From the NCBI GenBank assembly GCA_015179125.1, contig WHVA01000051.1, positions 186,001 through 250,000 on the forward strand: a stretch of 64,000 nt of DNA, written 5' to 3'. Position numbers and translations under genes: made by a program. Positions within the stretch are counted from its first letter, which is position 1. The number at the start of each line of letters is the position of its first letter. The notes under the pieces were generated by a model that saw only the letters and a list, made by a program, of their open reading frames with translations, was not told where the DNA came from and made no database searches. This DNA is from Gautieria morchelliformis. Its lineage: Eukaryota; Basidiomycota; Agaricomycetes; Gomphales; Gomphaceae. Positions 49,400 to 59,525 of the stretch are shown here, one piece after another.

Positions 49400-52300
49400 C
49401 ATTTCTCATTCTTCTTCTCACTCACCTTATTTTCCCATCATTCCAAGTCGAGTTCCATCATTCAATCGATTCCATCATTCCAAGTCGAGTCGAGGTGCAT
49501 ACATGCATGCCACTGAGTTAAGAGTTCATTTTCATGCCTACTATCGAGTTGAGTACTGGTCTGACATCATTTACTTCATCATCTCCATCATTTATGAAGA
49601 GATTAGCCACATAGGAGCCATTGCATCACTATTAACATCATTATGCTCCTATCCCCTAAGTAGCATTATTTTTCACATGACTATCTACTCCTATTGTGTA
49701 TTGTTTAAATACTTGGACTCTAGATACGAATAAATCAGCGACTTAACAATCTTTTTCCCTAGAGCTTCAAGTTATAAGCATCTTTGGACCATTATTGTTT
49801 CCTCCTCAACTCTTACTCCAAGAACACTGCTTAATTCTAGAACTCTAGAACATTGCTTTTATTCCTCACCAGAACACTGCTTGAAGATCTTATCACACTA
49901 TTGTTCACTCGATTCCAACCCCCTAATTTGATTTATATTAAGGCCCAGCTAATACCCACGAAAACCATGGGGACACTTGTCCTCCCCTCGCAAAATAAAT
50001 TGTCTGTGCTCGAACTTGAGTTTGGCAGACCTGTCTTCAGGTACAACTGAGTTAGGGGAGTCGCGATCTCAACGCAACTACCAATGACGATCGCAGTGTC
50101 AGCTGAGGATGGAAACTTGACAAACAAGATCGGACTGCCAGAAATGAGGACGCTGAGAAGTGCCAGTGTTTTCTGAAGCAATGGAGTGCTAGATGTCTGC
50201 ACTTGTGTGAAGTGTGCTCATCACAACGGTGCTCAGCGAAGAAACAGGGTGATGAGCACTGTTGCATATCGGCGGGATGCTGCAAGAACGGCCTCAGCTT
50301 GCAACCGGCTGAAGATGAAGACTGGTTGAGAGTTAGCATAGCAATCTCCGGAAGTTATGCCCAAGGTGTTACAGAGTTCTAGAAACCAAGGTACCCAGAG
50401 CGGCTTCGGCGGCCCACGAACATTGAACTAATGTGATGCAAGTGAGGCACAAGCCTGACCGTGTTGACACGAACATCCATGGACAGATTTGGGGCGGCTG
50501 TACTTGTGTTTAATTCTTCGATGGTGACAAGGAGTAAGCGGCTGGATGGAGTGGGAAAGTGGAGCAAAACATAGCATCTGTGCCAGTGGAGCTTTTTTAA
50601 GCATTGAGTGGAGGCGTGCCTAGAGCAATTTTCTCTATCCGGTGGCTTAGTAGAAGACTGTGGAGCACTCCAAGCAATCTGTGCCCCGCTAGTAGCGTGT
50701 CATCGCTTAATTCATCAGTGTGGAGAGAGTCCCCCGCTGAGACACGCAGGACGATTCTGTGACCGAACCCTGACGTGTCTGGACGGAACTGTCGAGCGTC
50801 GACATGAGAGGAGGGGCGAAACAGACGGTGAGAGAAAACAGAAGGGTGACCGCCGAATGCACGGCAGTGGAAGCGGCGACGACTAAGCAAGCGGCCCGCA
50901 GACTCCCCAGTTCCTTACTAAAGACAATTGCAAATTCCCAGCGGCAGCGAAAGACACTGGATAGTTATACACTACCTAAAGACTGTAAACTACAAGCTAG
51001 TTAGCTTTGAATCTCGTTATACAGGTTGCACTTACTTCCCGGTGGACGATACTATGTTACATGCGCTCATACATATACGCGTGTCTCAGAATGAGTAAGA
51101 AGGAGCACGAACCATTTCCTAACTGAGCACCGGGCTGAGCCGAACTACGCGACGCTCGTCTTCTTAACACTTACTCTCGGTTTCGTCGTCGCACGTGCAT
51201 GTTCGGGTCTTGGACGGGTCCGCGCTCACTGGCACGCACGTCTGCAGCGTCAGCGAGGGGCCATTCTATCCTATTTAGCAGGCGCGCCTCGCTCTTGCGC
51301 TGTGCGCATCACGCTCGGGTAAAAGTCGCTTTTTTTGGCCCGCTCGCCACGCTCGCTTAAACAGAGCGCAGTCGTTGTAGTTTTTCGCTCTCCTTCCCCT
51401 CTTCGTTCGTATCCCTGCACGGGCCCATGGGCTTTTTTCACACCGGGTTTTTTGCTACCATTTGCCGTCGTCAGGTTTCTTTACCTTCTTATTCTTCCCT
51501 CCTCTCCCTCCTGCCTTCCCACCCTGTATATACTTATATCACCTCTGTGCGAATCATTTTCTCGCGGGACCTCGCTAGGCGCCGGCACCGACCCACTACG
51601 TTAAGGCACATTCGGTACGTATGGCACCCCCAAGCACCTGGGCGGCAGATACTATATATATCACGGTAAACGCGGTCTTGTTGGATGCGGCTCCGCAGAG
51701 CAGATCATGTCGACTATCCGGTCCCACATGACTTTGTTCTGCCACGTCCACGAGGAAGGTTATGGCGGCCCCAAGTACTGGACAGCAATCACGGCTCCGC
51801 GGTCTTGTTTGATGCGGCTGCATCCGTGTTTCTTGTTGGTGCTCTTCACAAATGCTTCTAAGGGATGCCATCACGGACAATAGCCCGTAATGAAACCACG
51901 CTGCACAATCCTCAGACTGATGATTTTCACCGACTAATGCTATGGGTGCTGGCTGTGTTATTAGACTCACCGTCGTTTCGGTTGTCTCCACTCGGTTGTC
52001 GCCTGCCAGTGCCCGACCGGCCCCATCAAACTTGGCAGTGAATGCCGCGTTCTAAACGTCGAGGAACATCGAGCCGAGTGCTAGCCGAGCACAGGCAAGC
52101 GTTTTACAAGTGCGCTGTGCCAGAAGTTAATGTTTATTTTAAACAGATAGTCTAATAGGACAGGGGTGGCGACCCCTCTGTGTCCTAAACGACAAAATGT
52201 GACATTTGATGACATGTAGTGTTGCGTGATCGGAATACTTTCACCATTGTTTCCATTGTTTTGGCGTTACGGTTCCGAAATCGTAAACCCAAGAGCTGTC

Positions 52301-52802
52301 ACGCGGAGCCGGTTTAGAACCAGGAGTCTAGCCCACCGTCACGTTGCCCTGTCAATATTTTTCAAGTTCTCATCCACGAAATATTGCTCGTGCTTCTCTT
52401 GCTTCTCATGCTGTTCATATTTCCTGTGACCAGCCGCAGTCCTTGGCTTAAGCATTCCTATGGTGATCGTCGTGGCTATTGCAGGTTGTTACTTGTCTAA
52501 CTCGAATCCTGTCTTGTTGCAAGCTCGATGAACGCTTGCTAGCCGAACGCCCGCGCACAAGCTTTTATCGAGTTGAACGTACCTGATCAAAAGCACAGCA
52601 CACGCCTTCAGAATATAGTTATGACATCCTGTCAGCCCCTTCTCTAGCTGTGCCGTCAAGTTTCCACAAATGGGTCAATTCCCCCATTGTGATGTTAGTT
52701 CATCTCATCACTTTCCGATCCGGAACCATGTGCGGAACACCACTGTGGAGCGACGGGTGCCTGGATGCAGCGAATATGTAATCTGGCATCCACCGTCCAC
52801 CG
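49400..52802. other. Unassigned 3.4 kb between divergent hydrophobin copies
   Basis: No gene can be supported. Minus-strand frames at 49933-50202 (ISGSPILFVKFPSSADTAIV), 50379-50567 and 50597-50890 are protein-like in composition but short, in different frames and without recognised domains. They could be exons of a decayed gene. 51600-51830 holds two copies of a degenerate block with GCGGTCTTGTT-GATGCGGCT and GGCACCCCCAAG/GGCGGCCCCAAG. 51150-51360 is GC-rich with CGCTCG words. The final 300 bp should contain the hydrophobin promoter. Confidence 0.35.
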
Positions 52803-52808
52803 TATAAA
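52803..52808 (+). promoter_or_regulatory. TATA box of the hydrophobin gene
   Basis: CCGTATAAAAGGCG, 85-90 bp upstream of the ATG, followed by a CT-rich leader (CTCTTCCTACTCTCCTCAAC) typical of strongly expressed fungal genes. Confidence 0.75.
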
Positions 52809-52892
52809 AGGCGATCCCTTTCGTAGATTTTCTGCAGTTTAACCACCCAGTCGAACTACTCACCACCTCCAGCTCTTCCTACTCTCCTCAAC

Positions 52893-53415
52893 ATGATGTT
52901 CTTCAAGGCTGCCGTTGTTTCCACCCTTGCTATCCTTGCTACCGCCAACCCTACTACTACTGTCACTGCGACGGCTCCTGGCCCCACTGTTACCACCGTC
53001 TCGCAGTGCAACACTGGTGAGACTTTGTATGATTTTAATAGCTTGACACCCTGTTGACAACCTTGCCAGCCATTTCAGGTGGAGCTCAGTGCTGCAGCGC
53101 CGTCGGAGCGGCCAACTCTCTCCCCGGCGTTAGCCTCCTCTTAGGCTTGCTCGGTATTGTCCTCCAGGACGTCTCTGTCGTTGTTGGCGTCAGCTGCGCC
53201 AACATTGTGTTAGTCTTCTCTTGCTTTGATCTGGTTTGGTATCAATTGCTAACCACCCATTCTATGTGCAGAGGCAATACCTGCACCGAGCAGCCCGTCT
53301 GTTGCACTGACAACGACTTCAACGGCCTCGTGAGTAGCTATTCGCCCTGAACTGACTGCAACCTTGCTGAGTATAAATGTAGATTAACATCGGCTGCAGC
53401 CCCATCACCTTGTAA
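52893..53415 (+). CDS. Class I hydrophobin, four exons
   Basis: Small secreted amphipathic protein that self-assembles at air-water interfaces and coats hyphae, fruit bodies or spores. Exons 52893-53016, 53079-53208, 53272-53329 and 53383-53415 give 114 residues. Introns start GTGAGA, GTTAGT and GTGAGT and end TTTCAG, GTGCAG and TGTAG. An alternative intron 1 acceptor (GCCAG at 53069) is less likely because it spoils the QCNTG-x2-QCC pattern. Residues 1-18 (MMFFKAAVVSTLAILATA) are a signal peptide, followed by a Thr-rich N-terminus. The eight cysteines follow C, CC, C, C, CC, C (QCNTGGAQCC, VSCAN, NTCTEQPVCC, IGCSP). CC is followed by the long hydrophobic stretch of class I proteins. All signals are intact, so it is probably functional. 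Confidence 0.95.
53017..53078 (+). other. Hydrophobin intron 1
   Basis: GTGAGA to TTTCAG, 62 nt, splitting a Gly codon (phase 1) at the conserved QCNT-G position. The pseudogene at 49269 has lost exactly this donor. Confidence 0.85.
53209..53271 (+). other. Hydrophobin intron 2
   Basis: GTTAGT to GTGCAG, 63 nt, phase 2, with GCTAAC as branch-point candidate at about 53248. It rejoins SCANIV to GNTCTEQ. Confidence 0.85.
53330..53382 (+). other. Hydrophobin intron 3
   Basis: GTGAGT to TGTAG, 53 nt, phase 0, joining NDFNGL to INIGCSPITL. Confidence 0.88.
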
Positions 53416-55011
53416 ACAAGACTGACCACCCATTGCTCTTGCCTTTCGTTCGAGCATGACCCTCTTTTCTATGTGAAGTGGCCTTGCGTGTATCTTTCTG
53501 TAGTCAATGTCGTTGACGTGCTGTCTGCACCATGCCTGCAATCAATTGCGATCGTTTTTTCGGTTTTTGTCAAAGAAATCGGCATTCACGTTGGCTTTCA
53601 GCCATTCATTCTATGCAGAACTACTTTAACCTATGCTAGTGATGCTGGTGAATTCGTTTCCTAGCTTAGGCAAGGCAGGGGATTTTCACGCTCTCCTTCC
53701 CGGAGATGTGACGTAGATCATTTCACAGAAGCGACGGTGATTCATCGTAGAAATGCACTGTTAGTCGAGCGTAGACATCACATGCCAGATCAGTTGCTAT
53801 CAACCAATCGCTGGTTAGAGGTTTGGGAGTTTTTAAGGCCTTGGGAAGTTTGCTCTTGAAACTTGTCACTTCGCGCTGTAACTGCGCCTGAATGAGCTGG
53901 AGACAGCGCATACTAGTAGATCGCAAACATATTTGGCGGCGGATCGAGTGTGGTCACTTCATGGAAGTTCATGCATATATCTCACCTTGGGGCGTTACTG
54001 TTTGCTAGAAGCCCAAGTTGAAAGATGGATGAGCTTGCCGTCTGCACAAAGTAGCCACTTATTGGCAAATTTTACAACCAATCACTTTCCTGTCATGTCG
54101 CGAATTATCGACGAAAAGCTGCATGTTCCGCGTGCGACATTCCGGATCGGACAAAGTTGACGCCTCTAGCTCCACTAACCTGTACAGTTCTTTGAAAGAA
54201 CCATCAGGATGAGTGTCCGCCGTGATTGGATCTAATCGGGTAAGAAACGTGACAGTTTACCAGGTACGGGGTCTTTAGATCGACACTGCAGGAAGACCGG
54301 GTACCAATTTTAAGTGCTCGCGTACCTGATTTTTGGTGCACCGGTAGATTGGCGCGACCCCGAAATCTGGGCGCGAAGCCGCGAGCGGCACTGGGCAGAC
54401 TACACCCTTTGGCCCAAAGCGTGGGCCCTGTTGGCTAAGAGGGCTAGAGGAGACAGAGGACTAAAAATTCAATTAGGTAAGTACAGGACAAAATGCAAAG
54501 TCAGACAGTACCAATGACAAATGAATTATTTTACCTAATCAGTAATCATGATCAATGATCTCCGGGTCCACGAACACCGTCCTGGCGAAATTGCCGCTTC
54601 TGTCGACTACGATGCAGAGACACGGCTGCTTGTCCAACATGGAATGGATGCGCGTCACTGCTTTTTTTCCGTAAGTCTTTATCCGCTACTTTATATTATT
54701 GCGTGCTCATCCGTACCATAGACATGCGTTGTTGCTCCGTAGACGAAAGCATGAACGTTGAAAGGTATATTCCACAAAAATTGCGCCGAATATATATTTC
54801 ATCACTACTCTCAGGAAATCCTGTTGCCGTGCTCTGCACCGCCGTGCCCACTCTTCCTCGTCTCGTTTCTCCACGTCCCTGCCCTTGCATGGTCAGCGCG
54901 TCGCGTCTCGGTTTCTGTTTGGCCCTGTTGTCACGACGCGTTTTGTTCTCCACCATCATCTTCTTTCCATCCTTCTCTCTCTCTCTCTCTCGTCTCTCAG
55001 CTCCCTCTGAC
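53416..55011. other. Intergenic, no supported gene
   Basis: Frames at 53723-53926 (minus; LTSDWLIATDLACDVYARL) and 54314-54517 (plus; VDWRDPEIWARSRERHW) are short and unrecognised. 54975-55000 is a CT dinucleotide tract ahead of the cyclin pseudogene. Nothing else is seen. Confidence 0.35.
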
Positions 55012-55485
55012 ATGTTCCCCAGCCCACAGCTCCGCCCAGACATGAAGGACGTCTCCAACACCGCCTCCAAGCACGCCCGTCTCGCCGTCTACCCCAGGAA
55101 GCGTCCTATCCCCGTCCGCGACCGCGCAGTCGCAAAATCCCGCAGGTTCTCGCCCCGCCGCACCCCCCGCGCCCCAGAGCTCCAGCGCATCCGCGACGCC
55201 CAGCTCCTCTCCCGCGTCAGAGACTCCCGTCTCCTCGAGCTGGACTATCCCTATGACATCCTCAGGTACATGCATGGCATGGAGGTCCGCCCCCACCCGT
55301 CCCCGCGCGCTGCCACTCACCCCACACAGCAATGCACCATGTCCGCCGCCTCATGGACCAGCAGCCTGGAACATGACTTCCTCGTCGAAGTCCCCCTCAC
55401 CTTCCGCCTCCGCCCCCAGACCCTCTACCTCACCCTCAACATCGTCGACCGCTACGTCTCCCTGGCTAATCCGTACGTGCTATGA
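55012..55485 (+). pseudogene. Truncated A/B-type cyclin
   Basis: Mitotic cyclins bind and activate Cdk1. ATG at 55012 opens a basic N-terminus (PRKRPIPVRDRAVAKSRRFS) and then ELDYPYDILRYMHGME, the start of the cyclin box. A putative 45-nt intron (GTCCGC to CACACAG) follows. Beyond it the expected LMDQQP motif is present in another frame, the usual MRPFLV segment is deleted, and the box resumes as DFLVEV, TFRLRPQTLYLTLNIVDRYV. It stops after SLANPYVL at 55485. The second half of the box, including the Cdk-contact helices, is absent. Agaricomycetes carry many such cyclin copies; this one is non-functional. Confidence 0.78.
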
Positions 55486-56217
55486 TAACGCCGTAAACCC
55501 TGCAGTGGTGAGTCATGATAACATGGTCATCAGGAGTGGCTTGCCTTCCCTTTATTATAGGGACAGTGATTCCCAATGCCCTCCGACTAGGCACCCAGGT
55601 AGATTTCAGAGGCAATACAACCTTGTGCGTATGTTCTATTTCTCGTTGGATCTGTTGTTGTTTAATAGTTGGATTATTGTCCCAATCAGTGTGTGGCGTC
55701 CCTGGGCCCCGGTCAATGGTCGAACTAAGCACCTGCGCAGCTTATTGAGGAAGTTGAGCGGGCTCGGGTGCAGCGGTGGGAGCTCGTAATTGGCCAGGGG
55801 CGCGGGGGGGGGTTGAGTTGTATTGATAAAGAAGCAGCATGCATAAGAAATATATTTCTAACTAAAAGTCCCTCATGTTTGGAAAGTAAGTAAAATTTGG
55901 CGACATAAGTATGCCTAAATAAATAAAGAAAGCCAGCGTAGGCAAAATTCAATACATGGCACGTGGACGCTTATGACCACATACTCAGTTGCTTCTGTAG
56001 CTGTAGGTACCGCGCGATCCACTCGAGCGGTGGCGTGCGTCCAGATGAGCGCCGAGCGCGGCGGAGTTTTTTTCTTGTCACACTCTTTTCCACCTCATTC
56101 ACCACCACACTCACCACCATCACCGATCACGCAGGCAGATACATCAGTACCTCAGTCTCTCTTAGCATATTCTTTAATTTTCACCCAACCGCCCACCCTG
56201 GAGCAACACCCCCCCTC
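55486..56217. other. Unassigned sequence, no supported gene
   Basis: It begins at the point where cyclin homology ends. Open frames are short and overlap in several frames. A GGGG-run (about 55800-55815) and an AT-rich part follow. It may include the insertion that truncated the cyclin, but no ends are visible. Confidence 0.3.
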
Positions 56218-56219
56218 TA

Positions 56220-56619
56220 CACTGGAGGCATATAAGAATTTTCTGGCCTGAAAAACTGTTCAAAAAACTGTAAAGATATTCCAAAAATTTTCAGTGTTTT
56301 TAATGTAAAAAAACTTTAACAAAATTTTCTGTTTTTGTTAGAATTTGTTGTGCAAGAAAATTGTAAAAAGGTTTAAAGTTTTTTGCAGGGTTTTTTATGT
56401 ATTTTTATAAGTTTCTTTGTGAAACACACAAAGAAACCCATAAAAAACCCTGAAAAAACTTTGAATTTTTTTACAATTTTCTTGCTCAACAAATTCTAAT
56501 AAAAACACAAAATTTTATTATAGTTTTTTCACATAAAAAAAACACTAAAAATATTTGGAAAATCTTTACAGTTTTTTCAACAGTTTTTCAGACAAGAAAA
56601 CTTTTATATGCCTGCAGTG
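56220..56619. mobile_element. 400-bp palindromic MITE (TA-flanked)
   Basis: The whole element is one long inverted repeat centred at about 56420 (TTTCTTTGTG, short loop, CACAAAGAAA). The two arms of nearly 200 bp pair with scattered mismatches. Ends are CACTGGAGGCATATAA and the complement of CACTGCAGGCATATAA. TA lies at 56218-56219, and at 56621-56622 after one extra base. TA flanks and CACTG ends suggest a Tc1/mariner-type non-autonomous element. It is AT-rich with no coding capacity. Transcripts would form a long hairpin. Confidence 0.85.
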
Positions 56620-56622
56620 CTA

Positions 56623-56960
56623 ATAACACCACCACGTGTAACATAGACAGCCACATGAATTGCCACTTAGAAATAGTAAGCCGCAGCAACAGGCCCAGAA
56701 GAACTGCACCAAATCAGATCATCATACGAGGCACACTCCTAGCTATATGTACAGCAGCATTGATCACGCATGCAAGCTGCGGTGAAGCGAAGCTGCGCAG
56801 AAGGTCCCACCCACCCAAGCGGCGAGCCCCTTCTCCACGCACCCTCTGAGCTAATGCTCAGTTCTGCCCAACCACGCACAGCTTCACCGCATCCACTGAG
56901 CCAGCGCAAGTCGAGACTGGACTGCCACCACCTTCCTACCTTGCCTCAACTAGCTCCGCT
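56623..56960. other. Unassigned sequence, no supported gene
   Basis: Short overlapping frames only; no recognised domain. Confidence 0.3.
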
Positions 56961-57330
56961 TATCATACTCATGGATCACATACTCGATGACCCTGCAAAA
57001 GTACAATGTAAGTGCCCTCCACCCATAACCTTGGTCATTCCTTCTTCTTATCACCTGCCTGTGACCACTTCCATGCAATAGAGCTTTTTCAGGCAATGGC
57101 GTCCAGAGGAATGGATGCACAATCTGTCTGGAACACTGTATCTAAATGTAAGTCATTCTATTTCATTATTATCACATGCATATATTAGTGCTGATGTTTC
57201 ATGAATAGCTGCGGCCAAGTCCCGCCAGATTACCAAGAAAGATCTGACTCCGTCCTCCACACTGCCACCAAGAAAAAGCAGATTGGCAAGGCAATGTTGG
57301 GATTAGAGGGATGGTGCCGGTAAGTGGAGA
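56961..57330 (+). pseudogene. Gene fragment with two intron-like segments
   Basis: Two segments look like introns: GTAAGTGCCC to GCAATAG (57008-57080) and GTAAGTCATTC to ATGAATAG (57149-57208). Between and after them are MASRGMDAQSVWNTVSK and AAKSRQITKKDLTPSS then LPPRKSRLARQCWD, open to a TAG near 57313. I do not recognise the protein. Joining the first exon gives a stop at the junction unless a later acceptor is used, so the model is incomplete. It may be a relic of a host or transposon gene ending near the E7 LTR. Confidence 0.3.
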
Positions 57331-57359
57331 ACACAGGGTTGCGTCAGACACACCGGACA

Positions 57360-57600
57360 TGTAGTTAGGTAGCCATGGTCATGTTCGACCATGGCAGTAT
57401 ATTACTCAGACATTTAGCTAGTTGTACCTCAGTGAATTGCCCATTCACTGAGGTACATACCATTCTGTATACCAAGACAAACAGTAGCTTACACTATGTT
57501 TGTAGCTCCATTGCCTCTAGTATAGTAGTAATACAGGCTCAGTGAATTGCCCATTCACTGAGCTCCGTTGTCTCTAGGTATACTGCGCATAACCGCTACA
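57360..57600 (+). repeat. Copia E7 5' LTR with three perfect hairpins
   Basis: TGTAGTTAGG to CGCTACA, about 241 bp, just upstream of gag. It holds a 9-bp hairpin (57372-57395, GCCATGGTC) and two hairpins with the same CTCAGTGAAT stem and TGCCC loop: 57424-57456 (14-bp stem) and 57537-57563 (11-bp stem). The 3' LTR is not in the window because E7 is cut at 61842. Confidence 0.65.
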
Positions 57601-57622
57601 AGTTATAGGCCCTGCAGAGCCC

Positions 57623-58343
57623 ATGATGTCTACCTCCACTTCAAAGTTGTTCACCGTCCCTAAGCTGGCCAGGGACAGCATGAACTGGGTCACCTGGAAA
57701 AGCCAGATGTTAGCTACGCTGGCAGTGACCTGTGGTGCAAAACGTCACCTCGAAGGGACCGCTTGGATTCCCCATACAATCCCGACATACCCTGATGGTC
57801 ATGTACTTACAGACAAGGAGGAGGGGGACCTGGAGGAGCTGGAGAAACGCTGGGATGACTGCAATCAGCATGAGGCCCCGATCATGGCTCAGATATTCAC
57901 CACCATCCCCAATAGCGTCCTCATCGAAGTCCGTAACCTAGCCACGGCAAAGGAGGTCTGGGAGGCTGTATGTGCGAAGCATGAGACAAGGGCACTTACT
58001 GTCAAGGTCAACATGTGATGCCAGATGTACAAGCTGAAGTGTGAGGATGAGTCAAATGTCCGCACGCACCTGGAGACCCTCGTGAGGATGCAGGAACAGT
58101 TAGCAGGAATGAATGCTGGACTTACTGATGATGGCCTAGTCACCGTTATTCTTGGCTCGCTCCTGAATTCATATCGCCCGCTCATCAACCCAATTACAAT
58201 GTCTGCAGCACACATGAAGGCCAAGCTGGAGCCAGATGAGATGGTCAGCACATTAGTCGACGAATTCGAGCCACTCACCATCAAGGAGCGGCAGCTAAAG
58301 GCGAGCGAGAACACCCTCGCCACAGCAAAGGGCTGAGGGAAGG
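57623..58343 (+). pseudogene. E7 gag, two in-frame TGA stops
   Basis: ATG at 57623. UBN2-type gag with SMNWVTWKSQMLATLAV, EAPIMAQIFTTIPNSVL and KEVWEAVCAKHETRA. A TGA at 58016-58018 interrupts the same frame, which continues with CQMYKLKCEDESNVRTHLE and VTVILGSLLNSYRPLI. A second TGA at 58334-58336 precedes the LTR B2 insertion. Both are consistent with CGA to TGA. The zinc knuckle is on the far side of B2. Confidence 0.88.
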
Positions 58344-58876
58344 TGTAAGGACCCGGCCTTTGGCCGGTTACTTACCGGTACAACCCTTTTTCCGAGCCCG
58401 AGCCTTGTGATACTTGTGCCCGAGTACTTGTGATTCTAAGCCTGCGCCCAAGCCTGAGCCCAAGCTCATATCCGACCTTGATCCCATGCCCAAATCCCCT
58501 TAGTTACTGATCCCATTCCATCACGCATCATTTGTATATTGACCTCGCCCTGATTCCCCTGCATATGCTCGCCCCTGACCCTTACCCTCACCCGTATATA
58601 AACCCCCTGTATGCATTCCTATTCTTCAGTCTGAAAATCAACTATCGTACTCTTTGATCCTTAGCTAGTTTCTAAGTCTTCGCCTCTTAAGCCAAACCTC
58701 ACCTCTTATTCATTTACCTCCGAAGTTGGGACTTGTACGTAGGGTCGGCGCAGCACATAAACTGAAGCCAAGTCCCTCTCCGACCTCCCGATCAGAACCT
58801 TGCCCCATAACCTCAGACCTTACCTCGGGTTTCACCCCCAAGCTCAGTCAACCTTACGAAGGATCGTATCGTAACA
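58344..58876 (+). repeat. Solo LTR, family B, copy B2 (TSD GAAGG)
   Basis: 533 bp, TGTAAGGACCCGGCC to GTATCGTAACA, flanked by GAAGG at 58339-58343 and 58877-58881. It contains the hairpin CCGGCCTTTGGCCGG and a CCCGTATATAAACCCC promoter-like TATA at about 58590-58606. B1 at 4844-5387 is the same family in reverse. Confidence 0.92.
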
Positions 58877-58881
58877 GAAGG

Positions 58882-59525
58882 CACCAGCGTGCAGTGGCAC
58901 CTCCAGCGCCACAAAAACTGATGTGGAACGCTGGAAGTGCAGAAAGAAAGGTCATATGAAGGTGGATTGTTGTTCTAAAGCTAAAAAGAAGGACAAAAAG
59001 GAGGAAGACAAGAAGGGAGGCAGATCAGCAAACATGGTAACAGAGAGTGAGGATTTTTCTTTCACCACAACATTTGCTGGGACCATGCTCACGCTGGGAA
59101 CAAGTACATTGATGGGATGGGAACACATGTCGCTGAGCAGGCACTGCTTCCTCACCTTCAAGGAGATTGTGCTGCATGCAATCAATGCCGCGGACAAAAC
59201 TGTGTTAAAAGCTATTGGAATAGGCAATATGAGGGTTGGAATCCCCAATGGGAAAACAACGACACACATTACCTTAAAGGATATGCTGTATTGTCCTGAC
59301 CTTGCTTTCACACTGATCTCACTGACGCGCTGTGACGCCGTGGGGTACTCGGTCCTATTAAAGGACCAGAAGTGTCTGATTCGAGATAAACCAGGGACGC
59401 TGCTCAGGCAGGTCCCACTCTCAAATGGCCTTTACAAGGTGGAACATGAGTCCACAGCAGTGGTGGCAAGTACAGTACAAAAGGTACTCATGCTGGATGA
59501 GCTGCACTGCCAGATGGGACATATA
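58882..59525 (+). pseudogene. E7 zinc knuckle, protease and pre-integrase
   Basis: The knuckle reads RWKCRKKGHMKVDC: the first Cys ligand is Arg. After a Lys-rich linker come DFSFTTTFAGT, a damaged protease region, IGIGNMRVGIPNGKTT, LKDMLYCPDLAFTLISLTRC and NGLYKVEHES. The pre-integrase motif LHCQMGHI is cut by LTR A4. The protease DSG is not recognisable in this frame (about 59100-59160), so a shift or mutation is likely there. Confidence 0.78.

Noticed and set aside
49933..50567. Multi-exon minus-strand gene between the hydrophobin copies
   Set aside because: Fragments are protein-like but I could not connect them with consistent splice sites or name a family; recorded only as unassigned sequence.
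52860..53060. Minus-strand Ser/Gly-rich frame opposite the hydrophobin first exon
   Set aside because: It is the shadow of the spliced plus-strand hydrophobin gene.
54314..54517. Possible tRNA or small gene near 54.3 kb
   Set aside because: No cloverleaf with T-loop GTTC and D-loop could be built, and the 67-codon frame has no recognised domain.
54696..55070. Minus-strand Arg/Glu-rich frame overlapping the cyclin start
   Set aside because: Complement of the CT tract and cyclin N-terminus; low complexity.
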